64,000 bases of DNA from an uncultured Aquimarina sp. (GTDB lineage: Bacteria; Bacteroidota; Bacteroidia; Flavobacteriales; Flavobacteriaceae): positions 1 to 64,000 of the forward strand of contig CANNBP010000002.1 in the NCBI GenBank assembly GCA_947502885.1. Direction: 5' to 3'. Within the stretch, counting starts at the first letter, position 1. The number at the start of each line of letters is the position of its first letter. The position numbers and the translations under genes are program-made. Shown here in pieces: positions 31,972-41,298 of this stretch. The notes under the pieces were generated by a model. It made no database searches. It was given only the letters and a program-made list of their open reading frames with translations, and was not told the DNA's origin.

Positions 31972-33102
31972 CTATCCAATCACGCTACTTAGTCTAAACA
32001 TTGGTAAGTACATTGCAATAAGAATCACTCCTACAATGATCCCTACAAAAATGGTGAGTAAAGGGTTTAATACATTCGAGATCACTTGGGATTGATATTT
32101 TACCTGTTGATTGTATTGTTCGTTTAACTTTTCAAAAATAAACTCGGTTTGATTGGTTTCTTCGGCTACTCGAATCATAGCAATCATTTTTTTATCAAAA
32201 ATGGGACTTTTGGCAAAAGAAGTGCTTAAGGTACCTCCGGCCAAAACCAAACGTTTTACATTATGTAATCCTTCTTGTAGCGGATAAAAATTAATCATAT
32301 TCTTTACCAAATCAATGCTCTCTACCATAGGTATTTTGGCAGAGGTTAATAAAGAAATAGCTTGGGTAAACTGTGCCAGATAGATTTTTCTGAAGTAGTT
32401 GCCAAGTATGGGTAGTTTTAACTGTATTTTACCTAGAGCTTTTCTATACCATTGTTTTTTAGAGACAAAAATGATTCCTGTTATCCCTATAATTAATAGT
32501 CCTAGTAATAACATACCATTATTACTCATAAAATCAGAAAAACTTATGATTGCTTTGGTAATACCAGGTAACTCTACATTATTTTGTTTGAAGATATCTA
32601 CAAACATGGGCACTACATACTTTAACATAAAAAAGATAACCAGCAAAGCAGTACACATCACTATAATCGGGTAGGTAAGAGCAGCAACGATTTCTCGTTT
32701 TAGTTCGTTTTTACGTTTATAAAAGTCACTTAGTTCTAAAGTAATTTTTGCCAATTCCCCGGTTTGTTCTCCGATTTTAATAGCATAATATTCATAGTCG
32801 GTAAAATTAGTATTCTGTTTAAGGATTTCAGAAAAAGAAGCTCCTACCACCAATTGTGATAACATAGACTTCATAAGGTTTTGATCTTTTTCCTTTTTCT
32901 GGGTCTCTGATAATAATTCTAATCCACTTCTTAAATCAATACCCGATTTTAAGAGCACACTTAGTTCGGCATACCATTGTTCCTTTTTTTTAGACGTAAA
33001 CGCATTTCCGAACAAGGTAATCTCTTTGGTGAGTATTGATGAAACATCAAAAGAAGTTTCTTTGTGATGTTGTTTCTTGGTATTTGAAATTTTTATTCCC
33101 AT
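31972..33102 (-). CDS. gspF: GspF-type inner-membrane platform protein
   Basis: About 376 aa from the ATG at 33102 (MGIKISNTKK). Earlier starts at 33129 and 33144 would overlap the upstream gene by more than is needed. It has two T2SSF domains: WYAELSVLLKSGIDLRSGLELL near residue 45, LAALTYPIIVMCTALLVIFFML near 150, and the second YLAQFTQAISLLTSAKIPMVE near 250, with a final helix LTIFVGIIVGVILIAMYLP. It anchors the ATPase and pseudopilus in the inner membrane. It is the last gene of the secretion operon. Confidence 0.9.
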   Translation of the reverse strand: MGIKISNTKKQHHKETSFDVSSILTKEITLFGNAFTSKKKEQWYAELSVLLKSGIDLRSGLELLSETQKKEKDQNLMKSMLSQLVVGASFSEILKQNTNFTDYEYYAIKIGEQTGELAKITLELSDFYKRKNELKREIVAALTYPIIVMCTALLVIFFMLKYVVPMFVDIFKQNNVELPGITKAIISFSDFMSNNGMLLLGLLIIGITGIIFVSKKQWYRKALGKIQLKLPILGNYFRKIYLAQFTQAISLLTSAKIPMVESIDLVKNMINFYPLQEGLHNVKRLVLAGGTLSTSFAKSPIFDKKMIAMIRVAEETNQTEFIFEKLNEQYNQQVKYQSQVISNVLNPLLTIFVGIIVGVILIAMYLPMFRLSSVIG

Positions 33103-33106
33103 GTTT

Positions 33107-33571
33107 CTAAAAATGTACTGTTGGGTCATTATGTTTAAAAACAAACATACGATGTGGTTCTCGTGTATTTTGAAATGTTAGTTTTATCGCATCTATCACC
33201 CCTTTGGTTACCTTTTTGCCTTCAAAATAAAAGGACTTTTCTTTAACCATAACCGTATAGGTATTGATCGAATTGGCAATACTATCGGTAAAGAACTGAT
33301 ATTTTTGCTGACTTACTGGTGAAGATACGATTAATGTATTTTCTATTGGATCCCATTGAGCATCTGTATGTTTATTAAAATCTATGGTAAGAGCAGTTTC
33401 TAACAACTGAATTTGCTCTCGATACGCATAATTATTACCAATAATACGCATGTTGTTTTGTACAATATTTAATACCGAAAATGCCAAAGTAGCTACTATG
33501 GTAGAAATTACGATCACAACCATTACTTCGGTTAGCGTAAAAGCTTTTGTTTTTTTTGTGAGTAATTTCAT
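33107..33571 (-). CDS. Minor pseudopilin (prepilin-like)
   Basis: 154 aa. The prepilin leader is KKTKA, then FTLTEVMVVIVISTIVATLAF, with Glu at +5. The predicted -1 residue is Ala, not Gly. After the helix comes a variable globular part with DFNKHTDAQWDPIENTLI. Size and place fit GspI/J/H-type minor pseudopilins. It overlaps the preceding gene by 4 bp. Confidence 0.8.
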   Translation of the reverse strand: MKLLTKKTKAFTLTEVMVVIVISTIVATLAFSVLNIVQNNMRIIGNNYAYREQIQLLETALTIDFNKHTDAQWDPIENTLIVSSPVSQQKYQFFTDSIANSINTYTVMVKEKSFYFEGKKVTKGVIDAIKLTFQNTREPHRMFVFKHNDPTVHF

Positions 33572-33882
33572 TTTTTGATTAACGGTTTTTCATGCTCTAT
33601 TCCAGCCTTACTATACGATAGGATACTTTTGTCTTTGGTTGAAGTAATCAATATTTCCCAACCATCAAAATCCTCTGCATATGGAGCCCCTATTTTTTTG
33701 TGTATAAACAGGTATTCGATCTCTTTTATTCGATTGTCTAGTGCACTGTGATCTTTTTTTATTTGATTGCTAAAAATGGTGTTAAAACTCAAACTAGCAA
33801 TCATGAATACGATAATGATCAATACCGAAGCGGTTAGTACTTCGACCAAAGTAGCAGCTCTTATTTTTTTTAATATAACCAT
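33568..33882 (-). CDS. Minor pseudopilin (short)
   Basis: 104 aa. Leader MVILKKIRA, then ATLVEVLTASVLIIIVFMIA with Glu at +5; again Ala at -1. The globular part is short (about 65 residues). It overlaps both neighbours, so translation is probably coupled. Confidence 0.8.
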   Translation of the reverse strand: MVILKKIRAATLVEVLTASVLIIIVFMIASLSFNTIFSNQIKKDHSALDNRIKEIEYLFIHKKIGAPYAEDFDGWEILITSTKDKSILSYSKAGIEHEKPLIKK

Positions 33883-35135
33883 TTGGCGATAGCATGTTTA
33901 GAATTTTTAAATGGTAAGCCTGCATAATCCTCGATAGGGTTAATTAGAATTTTGCCATTATAAATATGGTTAAGATATATTGAGCCCGATTGTCTTGCGA
34001 TAAACTGTTGTACATACATCGAACCTAGTACGGTACCTTGAAAATCAATATTTCCTTGGCAGTATACCTCACCAGTTATCTGCACATTCGGGGCGATAGC
34101 AAGGTTTGTTTTGATACGTTGATGTTTCTTATCTTTATGTAAGTAAACTATAGAACCATCGATTCGGGTATTTTTGTCGATACTAAAATCAGGTTTTAGT
34201 TGTTGATTATTTTGATTACCTTCTTCTATAAGTACTTTTTTGTCTAACAGTGTTATTGAAGAAGGGTAGGATAGGTAGCAATTGGTACCCACTTCAACTT
34301 TTTTTGTAGCAATGCATTGAAAACGTCCTTTTACGTTATCTTTTATCATAATTTCGGGAGCAACGAGTAGAATGTCTGTTAGTTGTGTTCCAGAATCAAT
34401 TATGATTTTGGTTCCAGATTGCACCACAATATTTCCTGTAAGTTTTTCATCACCCAAAAAAATAACACCAGTATCATATAAGATCTGAGTCGGTTTGTGA
34501 AAAGAATTGGAGAGTTCTTTTTCTATGGAAATTAAACTTCCATTTTCGATTTGAGATCCTTTGGATACATTATCTAGGTAGTTAATCCACTGGGGAGCTA
34601 ATTCTGGAAGCCTATTTTTACTCTCGAAAACACGTCCATAATATAAATTGGTACCTTGATAATAGGTGCCAGCGATTGTTCCAGCTTTTATACCTTGTTT
34701 TGGGATATAACTGTTCCCTTCAAGGCGCGTATTGCCTACAACAACGATAGGGGAGTTGGTATCCTCGATATATAGATTCGGTGTTGTATTTGTTAGTTCA
34801 GAACCAGTGTACGCAATTTTGGCAATAGTTCTACTGGCTGTGATGGTGGCTGCATATTTTTGCAACCAACTTCCATGATAATTGGCAGATGTTTTAGTGG
34901 ATTTGTTGTCTATAATCGTTGTTACAGTGTCTTGGGATACTTGGGTATCATCCAACGATTTGAAGAGTTGATAATTCGATCTTTCAAAAGCAGTTATGGT
35001 TTCTTTAGACTTGATTTTGAAAAAAGAATGTACATGTGTAAGTAATAAAAAAGCACTTAATATCAAAGCCACCAATACCGAGATGAGTATGGCAAATTGC
35101 ATAGCTTGTGCTTTTATTTTTTTTAATACTCTCAA
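33870..35135 (-). CDS. Large GspK-like minor pseudopilin with beta-helix-like domain
   Basis: 421 aa. The N-terminus, KKIKA then QAMQFAILISVLVALILSAF, is a prepilin-like leader and helix without the usual Glu at +5, as in GspK. The rest is unlike GspK: a series of short strands with Gly and Asn turns (GNTRLEGNSYIPKQG, SGTKIIIDSGTQLTDI, APNVQITGEVYCQGN, FQGTVLGSMYVQQF) suggests a right-handed beta-helix, as in bactofilin-like proteins. It may cap the pseudopilus tip and carry a cargo-binding surface. This role is inference. Confidence 0.6.
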   Translation of the reverse strand: MRVLKKIKAQAMQFAILISVLVALILSAFLLLTHVHSFFKIKSKETITAFERSNYQLFKSLDDTQVSQDTVTTIIDNKSTKTSANYHGSWLQKYAATITASRTIAKIAYTGSELTNTTPNLYIEDTNSPIVVVGNTRLEGNSYIPKQGIKAGTIAGTYYQGTNLYYGRVFESKNRLPELAPQWINYLDNVSKGSQIENGSLISIEKELSNSFHKPTQILYDTGVIFLGDEKLTGNIVVQSGTKIIIDSGTQLTDILLVAPEIMIKDNVKGRFQCIATKKVEVGTNCYLSYPSSITLLDKKVLIEEGNQNNQQLKPDFSIDKNTRIDGSIVYLHKDKKHQRIKTNLAIAPNVQITGEVYCQGNIDFQGTVLGSMYVQQFIARQSGSIYLNHIYNGKILINPIEDYAGLPFKNSKHAIAKWLY

Positions 35136-35611
35136 TTCACAATTTTAAATTCCTTTGTTTGTCCTTTATATCTTAACTTGATAGCATGAGAACGAGCTTT
35201 TATTAAGGTTACCTCTGCAATGGTTTGTCTTAACTTAACTAATTGATCTGTTCCGTTAATCTCTATAAGATAAATGGCATTTGAATCATTTTGTGCAGAA
35301 ACGACTCCTTTATAGGTAATCGAGGGCCAGACCAAAGTTTGTTTTTTGACTTTAGGTTTTGTGGTCAAAGCAGGTACTTCTTTCTTTTTTTTATATGTTT
35401 TACCTAAAAAAGGATCTCGAATTATCGTACTGAGACTAAACTTTTCTCTTTCGCTACTCTGTATTGGTTTGATAGCGACTTCATTAGTTGTCCCTGTAAC
35501 AGGGTCTTCATCAGAGAAAGCTCCTACAACCTGAAAGATAATGGCACCCCATATAAAGACAACTATGGGCAATAATACATATAAACCTTTTTTACCTTTT
35601 AACATAATCAA
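35132..35611 (-). CDS. GspC/PilP-like inner-membrane protein
   Basis: 159 aa. One membrane helix (about residues 9-30, VLLPIVVFIWGAIIFQVVGAF), a linker, then the HR-like domain starting STIIRDPFLGK and a strand set TYKGVVSAQNDSNAIYLIE. It links the platform to the secretin in type II systems. It overlaps both neighbours by 4 bp. Confidence 0.65.
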   Translation of the reverse strand: MIMLKGKKGLYVLLPIVVFIWGAIIFQVVGAFSDEDPVTGTTNEVAIKPIQSSEREKFSLSTIIRDPFLGKTYKKKKEVPALTTKPKVKKQTLVWPSITYKGVVSAQNDSNAIYLIEINGTDQLVKLRQTIAEVTLIKARSHAIKLRYKGQTKEFKIVN

Positions 35612-36540
35612 GGAGTTATCGTAAAACGAGATTTGGTACTGGCTTCACTTTGGTTACTGGCTTCATCAAATGCTTTAAGAATCCAATAATACGTACCACT
35701 GGCTTCTAGGTCTATATCTGATGGAGAGGTTATACGATCTTTTTTTGCAAGCTCTGTGAGTTGCTCATCGGTATAAATGTAAATGCTATCAAATTCTGCT
35801 GTTCCTTCAACAGCTTCTCTTGTCCAACTAAACGTTACTATGGTTCCTGATTGTGTTGCATCGTTAAGAGGAGCGGTAACAGCTGGTTGCTTAGGGTTTT
35901 TGCTATCTACAGTAAGTGTTCGAGTTGTATAAAGTGTACTTTGTGTATCGTTTTCGGCACGTACTTTCCATTGCGTTACCCCTTCAGGAAATGTGAGCGA
36001 TGTAGATGTCGAGTTAGTAGTTTTTTCGCTAATAACTTCATTACTTTGGTTAAGTAATTGTACCCGATAAAGTACAGCATCTGCAACTGCTTGCCACTGT
36101 AAACTCGGAGTTGTAGTATTAGTGATTTTGTCATTTTCTGGAGCAACTAATAATACTTCTCTAGATGAAAAATCTTCACTTTCGATAACTTTGAAGTTTG
36201 CTAATGCGTATGGAGTTGAAGAACCAGAGTTTTGACCTCTTACTCTCCATTGATAATCATTCTTTATTAGTGTTGCATTAAAATTAGTTCCGGTAATAAT
36301 GGTGTCAATAACAATCTGAGTCGTTTTTTCAAAATCGGGTTGGGCCAATTGTAAATGATATTCGGTGGCTTGATCCACAGTTTCCCAACTAAAGGTAACA
36401 GCAGTAGTTTCGACAGTTGCATCTTGAGAAGGAGCAATCAAAACTGTTTTTTGATCAGATAAATCTTCTTCAAATAAAACCTCTTCGCAACTAAAAAGGA
36501 TACAAAAACAGGCGAATATATAGAGATGTGCTTTTTTCAT
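35608..36540 (-). CDS. FN3-repeat lipoprotein of the secretion operon
   Basis: 310 aa. Lipobox CILFSC (Cys near residue 18). Three fibronectin-like repeats follow, each opening with a proline-rich entry such as VLIAPSQDATVETTAVTFSW, LLVAPENDKITNTTTPSLQW and VTAPLNDATQSGTIVTFSW and ending in YxLQL/YRVQL/YWILK strands. No counterpart is known to me in proteobacterial type II systems. It probably sits at the outer membrane near the secretin. Starts 3 bp after the upstream gene. Confidence 0.65.
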   Translation of the reverse strand: MKKAHLYIFACFCILFSCEEVLFEEDLSDQKTVLIAPSQDATVETTAVTFSWETVDQATEYHLQLAQPDFEKTTQIVIDTIITGTNFNATLIKNDYQWRVRGQNSGSSTPYALANFKVIESEDFSSREVLLVAPENDKITNTTTPSLQWQAVADAVLYRVQLLNQSNEVISEKTTNSTSTSLTFPEGVTQWKVRAENDTQSTLYTTRTLTVDSKNPKQPAVTAPLNDATQSGTIVTFSWTREAVEGTAEFDSIYIYTDEQLTELAKKDRITSPSDIDLEASGTYYWILKAFDEASNQSEASTKSRFTITP

Positions 36541-36542
36541 AG

Positions 36543-37307
36543 TTATAGCTTAAAATAGTTCATTTTTTCTTTTGCTTTATTGGCACTTCGGTAAGTGTTT
36601 TTAGAGCAAGAAGAGTGTTTACTTATTACATCAACGATCGTAATTTGTCTTTTATCATTCTCTCCCCAACAGAAAAATGATAAGTCATAAGCAAAAATAA
36701 TAGCTTCAGTAAAATCAATAGTTTTGTAAGTTTTTCCGTTTTTTACCAAGGATAATTGATATTGTTTATAAGGAGTGTTACTTAAGAATACGGCTTCTGC
36801 AGTTTTTAATTCTGAAATAAGGTTTTTTGATAAAGCCAGAGATAAAGAAGTGACTATGCCAGCTTTCTTTTGTGCTTGTATGTATGAAAGCGTTTGGCTA
36901 TTGTATATTTCTTCTAATTCTGAAGCCAAGGTGATATGATCTAATATATCTAAAGTAATAAAGTGAGGCTTGTTATCTAAAGAATCGACATACTTTAACC
37001 CTAATGTGTTTTCTTTGTTGGTCTTAAGGTAGGAGTTAAAGGTATTTTGCGTAAACGTCATTGATGTGATATTTACTCGAATGTTTTTTTTGTATTCGGG
37101 AATAGCTGATGCCCTAAATTCTGAATTGCGTATCCCATCTTTTTGTGTCCCTATTACGCCAAGTGCAATCGGATTTTTAGAGCCAGTGTGCATTACGGCT
37201 TTATCAATCTTTATAGTGTGACACCCCGTACAGATACTACACATTAAAAGTATAGTAATTACAAAATTATAGGTTCGATATTTTATCATGTTTGTATTCA
37301 TCTTCAT
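36543..37307 (-). CDS. Lipoprotein of the secretion operon, function unknown
   Basis: About 254 aa from the ATG at 37307; an upstream ATG at 37346 would overlap the previous gene. Lipobox LLMCSICTGC. The body has ALGVIGTQKDGIRN and YIQAQKKAGIVTSLSLALS, and the C-terminus a cysteine pair (FFCWGEN and HSSCSKN). Family not recognised. It sits between the GspM-like and FN3 genes, so it could be a pilotin or assembly factor for the secretin; this is inference. Confidence 0.5.
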   Translation of the reverse strand: MKMNTNMIKYRTYNFVITILLMCSICTGCHTIKIDKAVMHTGSKNPIALGVIGTQKDGIRNSEFRASAIPEYKKNIRVNITSMTFTQNTFNSYLKTNKENTLGLKYVDSLDNKPHFITLDILDHITLASELEEIYNSQTLSYIQAQKKAGIVTSLSLALSKNLISELKTAEAVFLSNTPYKQYQLSLVKNGKTYKTIDFTEAIIFAYDLSFFCWGENDKRQITIVDVISKHSSCSKNTYRSANKAKEKMNYFKL

Positions 37308-37315
37308 GTATGCTA

Positions 37316-37834
37316 TTAATTTAGGCGTTGAAGCAATATTCTGCATTGCAGATATGTAGCTCTGGTTCTAAAGTTTTTCTTTTTTTCAAAATGTACTTTG
37401 GTGAGGTTACCAAAGCTATACTGTTGTTCTAATGTATATAATGCGGTGAGCAACCCTTTATAATCTCCTTGTAAAACAAAATCATAGGTCGTGGTACTTT
37501 CTTTTGTGACTTCGTTAAGGTAAGAATGTGGTTCTTCAAAATTGATAATTTTTATTTGCAAAGTATCTGATAAAGTATGTAATGTCTTTAATAGATTATG
37601 CTGTAAAGAACTACCCTCTACATTGTTTTTTGCAAGTATAGTGTTTAATTGCTGTTCTTTTTTGGTTAATGTAGCAAGCTGTAAAGGTGCAGAAAGGTAT
37701 TTTTCTTTTTCAGCCTCAAGTTGATTAACCTGATCACAGATCGCAAATGTTTTAGAAAAACCAAAAAGATAGGCTATGTATAATAAACACAATAAACCTA
37801 CGACAAGTATGATATTTTTAGTTCGTTGTTCCAT
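37316..37834 (-). CDS. GspM/PilO-like membrane protein
   Basis: 172 aa. One N-terminal membrane helix (NIILVVGLLCLLYIAYLFGF), a coiled coil (VNQLEAEKEKYLSAPLQLATLTKKEQ region) and a C-terminal ferredoxin-like domain with TYDFVLQGDYKGLLTALYTLEQ, the usual build of PilO/GspM. It probably pairs with the GspL-like protein whose gene it overlaps by 17 bp. Confidence 0.75.
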   Translation of the reverse strand: MEQRTKNIILVVGLLCLLYIAYLFGFSKTFAICDQVNQLEAEKEKYLSAPLQLATLTKKEQQLNTILAKNNVEGSSLQHNLLKTLHTLSDTLQIKIINFEEPHSYLNEVTKESTTTYDFVLQGDYKGLLTALYTLEQQYSFGNLTKVHFEKKKNFRTRATYLQCRILLQRLN

Positions 37835-39029
37835 CTGATTTGATTGTTAATGTTAATTCAAAGTCGGATGTGTTTTTTTTATCCAATCCATACTGCACAA
37901 TAGTCACTTTATCTATAAATGATAAACTTTCTATGGTCCTAAGCCATATTGTGAAATCTTCTTTGTCAATCGATTTACCGGTAATAGAGATCAAATCCTT
38001 TTGTAGATCAATAAACTTACCTTTACGCACAGGTTTTGCCAAGGGTTGATAATCGATCGAATTTAATATTATCGAAGTAGGTAATAGGTTTACTATGCGA
38101 TCGATATATAATGAACTTCTAGAAAATCCGGTGGTTAAGATACTTTGCACGAGAGCTTCTTTGGTGCTTACGTCTAATTGTTTTTTGGTAATTTGTTCTT
38201 TTTGTGTGGTGTAGATCTGTAATTCTTCTTGCAACCCTTGCCATTTTTTATAATTGCTATTGAATACAAAAAAGTTAATCAGAAGTGCAATTAAAATAAT
38301 ACCAATACCAATTTGTAAAGCGTTTTTAAAAAAACGAGTTTCTTTATATTGTTGTGCTAATACATCATTTAAAACATCAATATTTCCTGATATATCTTCA
38401 GAATTAGAAAAAGTATCTAGAGCAACAGCAAGCGGTAAAGTATGGGTTGAAGGAAAAGTTAAACCCTCGATGTCATATTCTTCTTTAGATTCGTCTACCT
38501 TACTTATAATATTACTTATGTGATTATCCTGAAAATATATTTCTTCGGTATAAGTAATTAATTTTTCTCCGTCTGCATATGATGCTAAAGAAATACCTTT
38601 TAATGCTCCTAAACTAACAGAGGTAATGTTTATCTTTTCTTTTTTTAAACTATCGAGTATTTCTTGAATATGTTCTTTTCTACATACCGCAATAAATGAT
38701 TTTTCTGTAGAGCGAAGGATTTGATAATAAAAATCGTTGAGATTTAAATTAGGATAAGCTTCAGAAACAATTTCTGCTTCTGTTCCGGTATGATCAACTT
38801 CTTTTGCAAGTACTTGATGATCTGTAACAACTAAATTAACAGGTTTTTGAGTGGTACCATAGTTAGGAAGCTCCTTAATATTTTTGGTAGTAAAAACCTG
38901 ATTAATGTCGAGTTCTTCTCTTTTTTGTAGAAGATCAAGCCCAATGTATATTGGATTGCCTTCGTGATCAGAATACTCTAATGCTAGAATGGCTTTCTTT
39001 AAAGGGATATGTGATGTTATACTTGCCAT
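37818..39029 (-). CDS. GspL/PilM-PilN-like protein
   Basis: 403 aa. The N-terminal 230 residues look like an actin-like PilM/GspL cytoplasmic domain (EILDSLKKEKINITSVSLG), then a membrane helix LQIGIGIILIALLINFFVF (about 240-258), a coiled coil (LQEELQIYTTQKEQITKK) and a PilN-like C-terminal domain with LLPTSIILNSIDYQ and DKEDFTIWLRTIESLSFIDKV. It would connect the ATPase to the envelope part. Its start codon overlaps the secretin stop (TAATG). Confidence 0.75.
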   Translation of the reverse strand: MASITSHIPLKKAILALEYSDHEGNPIYIGLDLLQKREELDINQVFTTKNIKELPNYGTTQKPVNLVVTDHQVLAKEVDHTGTEAEIVSEAYPNLNLNDFYYQILRSTEKSFIAVCRKEHIQEILDSLKKEKINITSVSLGALKGISLASYADGEKLITYTEEIYFQDNHISNIISKVDESKEEYDIEGLTFPSTHTLPLAVALDTFSNSEDISGNIDVLNDVLAQQYKETRFFKNALQIGIGIILIALLINFFVFNSNYKKWQGLQEELQIYTTQKEQITKKQLDVSTKEALVQSILTTGFSRSSLYIDRIVNLLPTSIILNSIDYQPLAKPVRKGKFIDLQKDLISITGKSIDKEDFTIWLRTIESLSFIDKVTIVQYGLDKKNTSDFELTLTIKSDGTTN

Positions 39030-41248
39030 TAATAAAACACTGTTGGTTTAATGATAACATTTAGCTTTTTCTTACTGTCTTCTCTTACTCTTTTACTAAA
39101 TAACCATTTTATAATCGGTATACGGGATAAAAATGGTACTCCAGATCCAGAATCGTTTTTGACTTTTTGCTCAATTCCTCCTAAAATAGCAACATCATTA
39201 GCTCGCATTCTCATGATTGAAGAGAACCTGCGACTATTAATGTCTGGTGGTGCGTTTTCTGCAATTCGTTCTCCGCTAAAACTAGATTGAACCACTTGTA
39301 TATCAAGAGTGATTTGTCCATCACCAGATACAAAAGGTTTAAACTCTAGTGCGAGTTCTGCATCGATAGGTTGATAGTTTACCACTTCTGAAGTTTGTGG
39401 GATTTGCGAACCAAAGAAACTTTGATTGGTTACAGCATAATACGTTGTTTGACCACTAGATAAATAGGCTTTATGACCATTAAGGGTACTTAGTTTAGGA
39501 GTAGATAATATTTTTACATTACCATTGGTTTCCATGGCTTTAATGTCCATATAAAAATTAGGGACAACGTTTCCTAAATTTAAAGAACCAAATCCATCAA
39601 ACCCGCCAATTACACGGTTAATTGTTGACGCTCCTAATTTAATACCTGCGCTAGGAAACACAGCTCCTTCGGTTGTGACCGGTTCTTTACCAATACCAAA
39701 TTCTACACCAGCCTCTACCGTTGCAGTACGGTTAACTTCAAGAATCATGACTTCAATCAAAATCAAAGGAACAGGTTTGTCAATGTACTTAATAAATTCC
39801 TTAAATTTTTCGACTCTTGTTCCTGGTCCGCTAACAACAAAACTATTTAATTCTGTATCTATTTTGATATCCAAACCTTGGGTTGCCGAAGCGGGAAATA
39901 TGTCTGAAATTGATTTGGTTTGCGTATTACCAGAAGTAGAGGTATTATTTCTAAACGAGGAATTTCCTTGGTTTCTATTATTGAAGCCATTTTGATTAGT
40001 TCTTTGTGTATTGTTTCCAGAGAAAAAGCTAGTTCCTCCAGTTACAAAATTCGAATTGTTAAATCCACCTCCAGATCCAGACGGGTTTGCATCTCCTAGC
40101 AAAGCAATAGAACGATGCATCATTTGTACTAATTCGATTTTTTTTAATGCTAGTTGATCTTCAGTACCAAAATAGTATACGTTACCTTCTCTTTTAAAAG
40201 TAAAAGCTTTGGATACAGGTGTTTGGTTATTTTGATTGTTTTGTTGGTTATTGGCATAACTAGTACTAGGTGAATTTTGACTAGATGGGCTAGTGGCATT
40301 CGAATTTGCAGAGCTTTCGAATATTTTAATCAATAGATTGTCAAAAGATATAGACTCGGTTTTTACATTTACTTTTCCAGCATTTTCAAGAGGAGAAGCG
40401 GTAAAGATATTTAGTTTAAGATCCTCTGCGAGTGTATATATTACATCAGCAACCGGGGTGTCCTTTAGATCAACAGAAACTGTTCTCGCTAACGTATCGA
40501 TTACGTGGTATGTGAAATTTGAACGCCTAGAACGGTAGTTGTTTGTTCCGTTTCCAGCATTTCCTGATTGAGGAAATGAAGAGAATTCATAAAACCCATC
40601 TTTGGTTTTATTGAAATCGAGATCATTAGCCTCGGCCAGTTTTTTCATAGCAATGTCAAAAGGAACATTACTGATATATAAATTCAAGTTTTTAGAACCT
40701 AATTCTGGGGTGAATAATAAATTCTTACTAGAAGTTTCTGTAATTTTTCTAAATACCTTTGGCAAAGGGTCGTTATTAAGATCTGTGGTAAGCGTTGCAT
40801 TGAGCGCGTCATATTGCACCGAAATTTCTTTCTCTATTGGTGCAGTTACCGGAGGGGTATATGGCTTTATTGATAAGATATTACCTGTAAATGAAATATC
40901 TAATTGATATTCTTTAACCAAAAAAATCAATAAATCCTGTACACTAACATCATTAAAACCATTAACAATAGTGGTGTTGTTTAATGCCTCAGAGAGGTTG
41001 ATGTTAATTTTGTGAACCTGAGAAACAGCTCGTAAAAAATTAAGCAATGACGTATTAGAGATATTAACATTGACTTTTTCTGATAAGCCAGGAATATCCA
41101 TGGTAAGTAACTGTAGTTTATTCTCTATAACAGAAACTCTGGTATTATCCTGTGCTTGATTTTGCAGATTGTCTTGTGCAAAAACTTGTATTCCAAAGAC
41201 AAGTGCAAATATTAGTATCGTTCTTTTCATTTGTTTTTTATTTTCCAA
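39029..41248 (-). CDS. gspD: GspD-type secretin
   Basis: 739 aa with a signal peptide (MKRTILIFALVFGIQVFAQ). Two or more N-domains (VNVNISNTSLLNFLRAVSQV; VSVDLKDTPVADVIYTLAED) alternate with Ser/Asn/Gln-rich stretches (about 305-330 and 385-435). The secretin domain covers the last 240 residues: VPLILIEVMILEVNRT, the LSTPKLSTLNGHKA segment, and VPFLSRIPIIKWLFSK followed by KKKLNVIIKPTVF at the end. It forms the outer-membrane pore. Preceded by a 50-bp spacer after the ATPase gene. Confidence 0.9.
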   Translation of the reverse strand: MENKKQMKRTILIFALVFGIQVFAQDNLQNQAQDNTRVSVIENKLQLLTMDIPGLSEKVNVNISNTSLLNFLRAVSQVHKININLSEALNNTTIVNGFNDVSVQDLLIFLVKEYQLDISFTGNILSIKPYTPPVTAPIEKEISVQYDALNATLTTDLNNDPLPKVFRKITETSSKNLLFTPELGSKNLNLYISNVPFDIAMKKLAEANDLDFNKTKDGFYEFSSFPQSGNAGNGTNNYRSRRSNFTYHVIDTLARTVSVDLKDTPVADVIYTLAEDLKLNIFTASPLENAGKVNVKTESISFDNLLIKIFESSANSNATSPSSQNSPSTSYANNQQNNQNNQTPVSKAFTFKREGNVYYFGTEDQLALKKIELVQMMHRSIALLGDANPSGSGGGFNNSNFVTGGTSFFSGNNTQRTNQNGFNNRNQGNSSFRNNTSTSGNTQTKSISDIFPASATQGLDIKIDTELNSFVVSGPGTRVEKFKEFIKYIDKPVPLILIEVMILEVNRTATVEAGVEFGIGKEPVTTEGAVFPSAGIKLGASTINRVIGGFDGFGSLNLGNVVPNFYMDIKAMETNGNVKILSTPKLSTLNGHKAYLSSGQTTYYAVTNQSFFGSQIPQTSEVVNYQPIDAELALEFKPFVSGDGQITLDIQVVQSSFSGERIAENAPPDINSRRFSSIMRMRANDVAILGGIEQKVKNDSGSGVPFLSRIPIIKWLFSKRVREDSKKKLNVIIKPTVFY

Positions 41249-41298
41249 TTTTTGATTGGAATGATCACTTTTCGAATCTTAAATAGTATTATTTTTGT

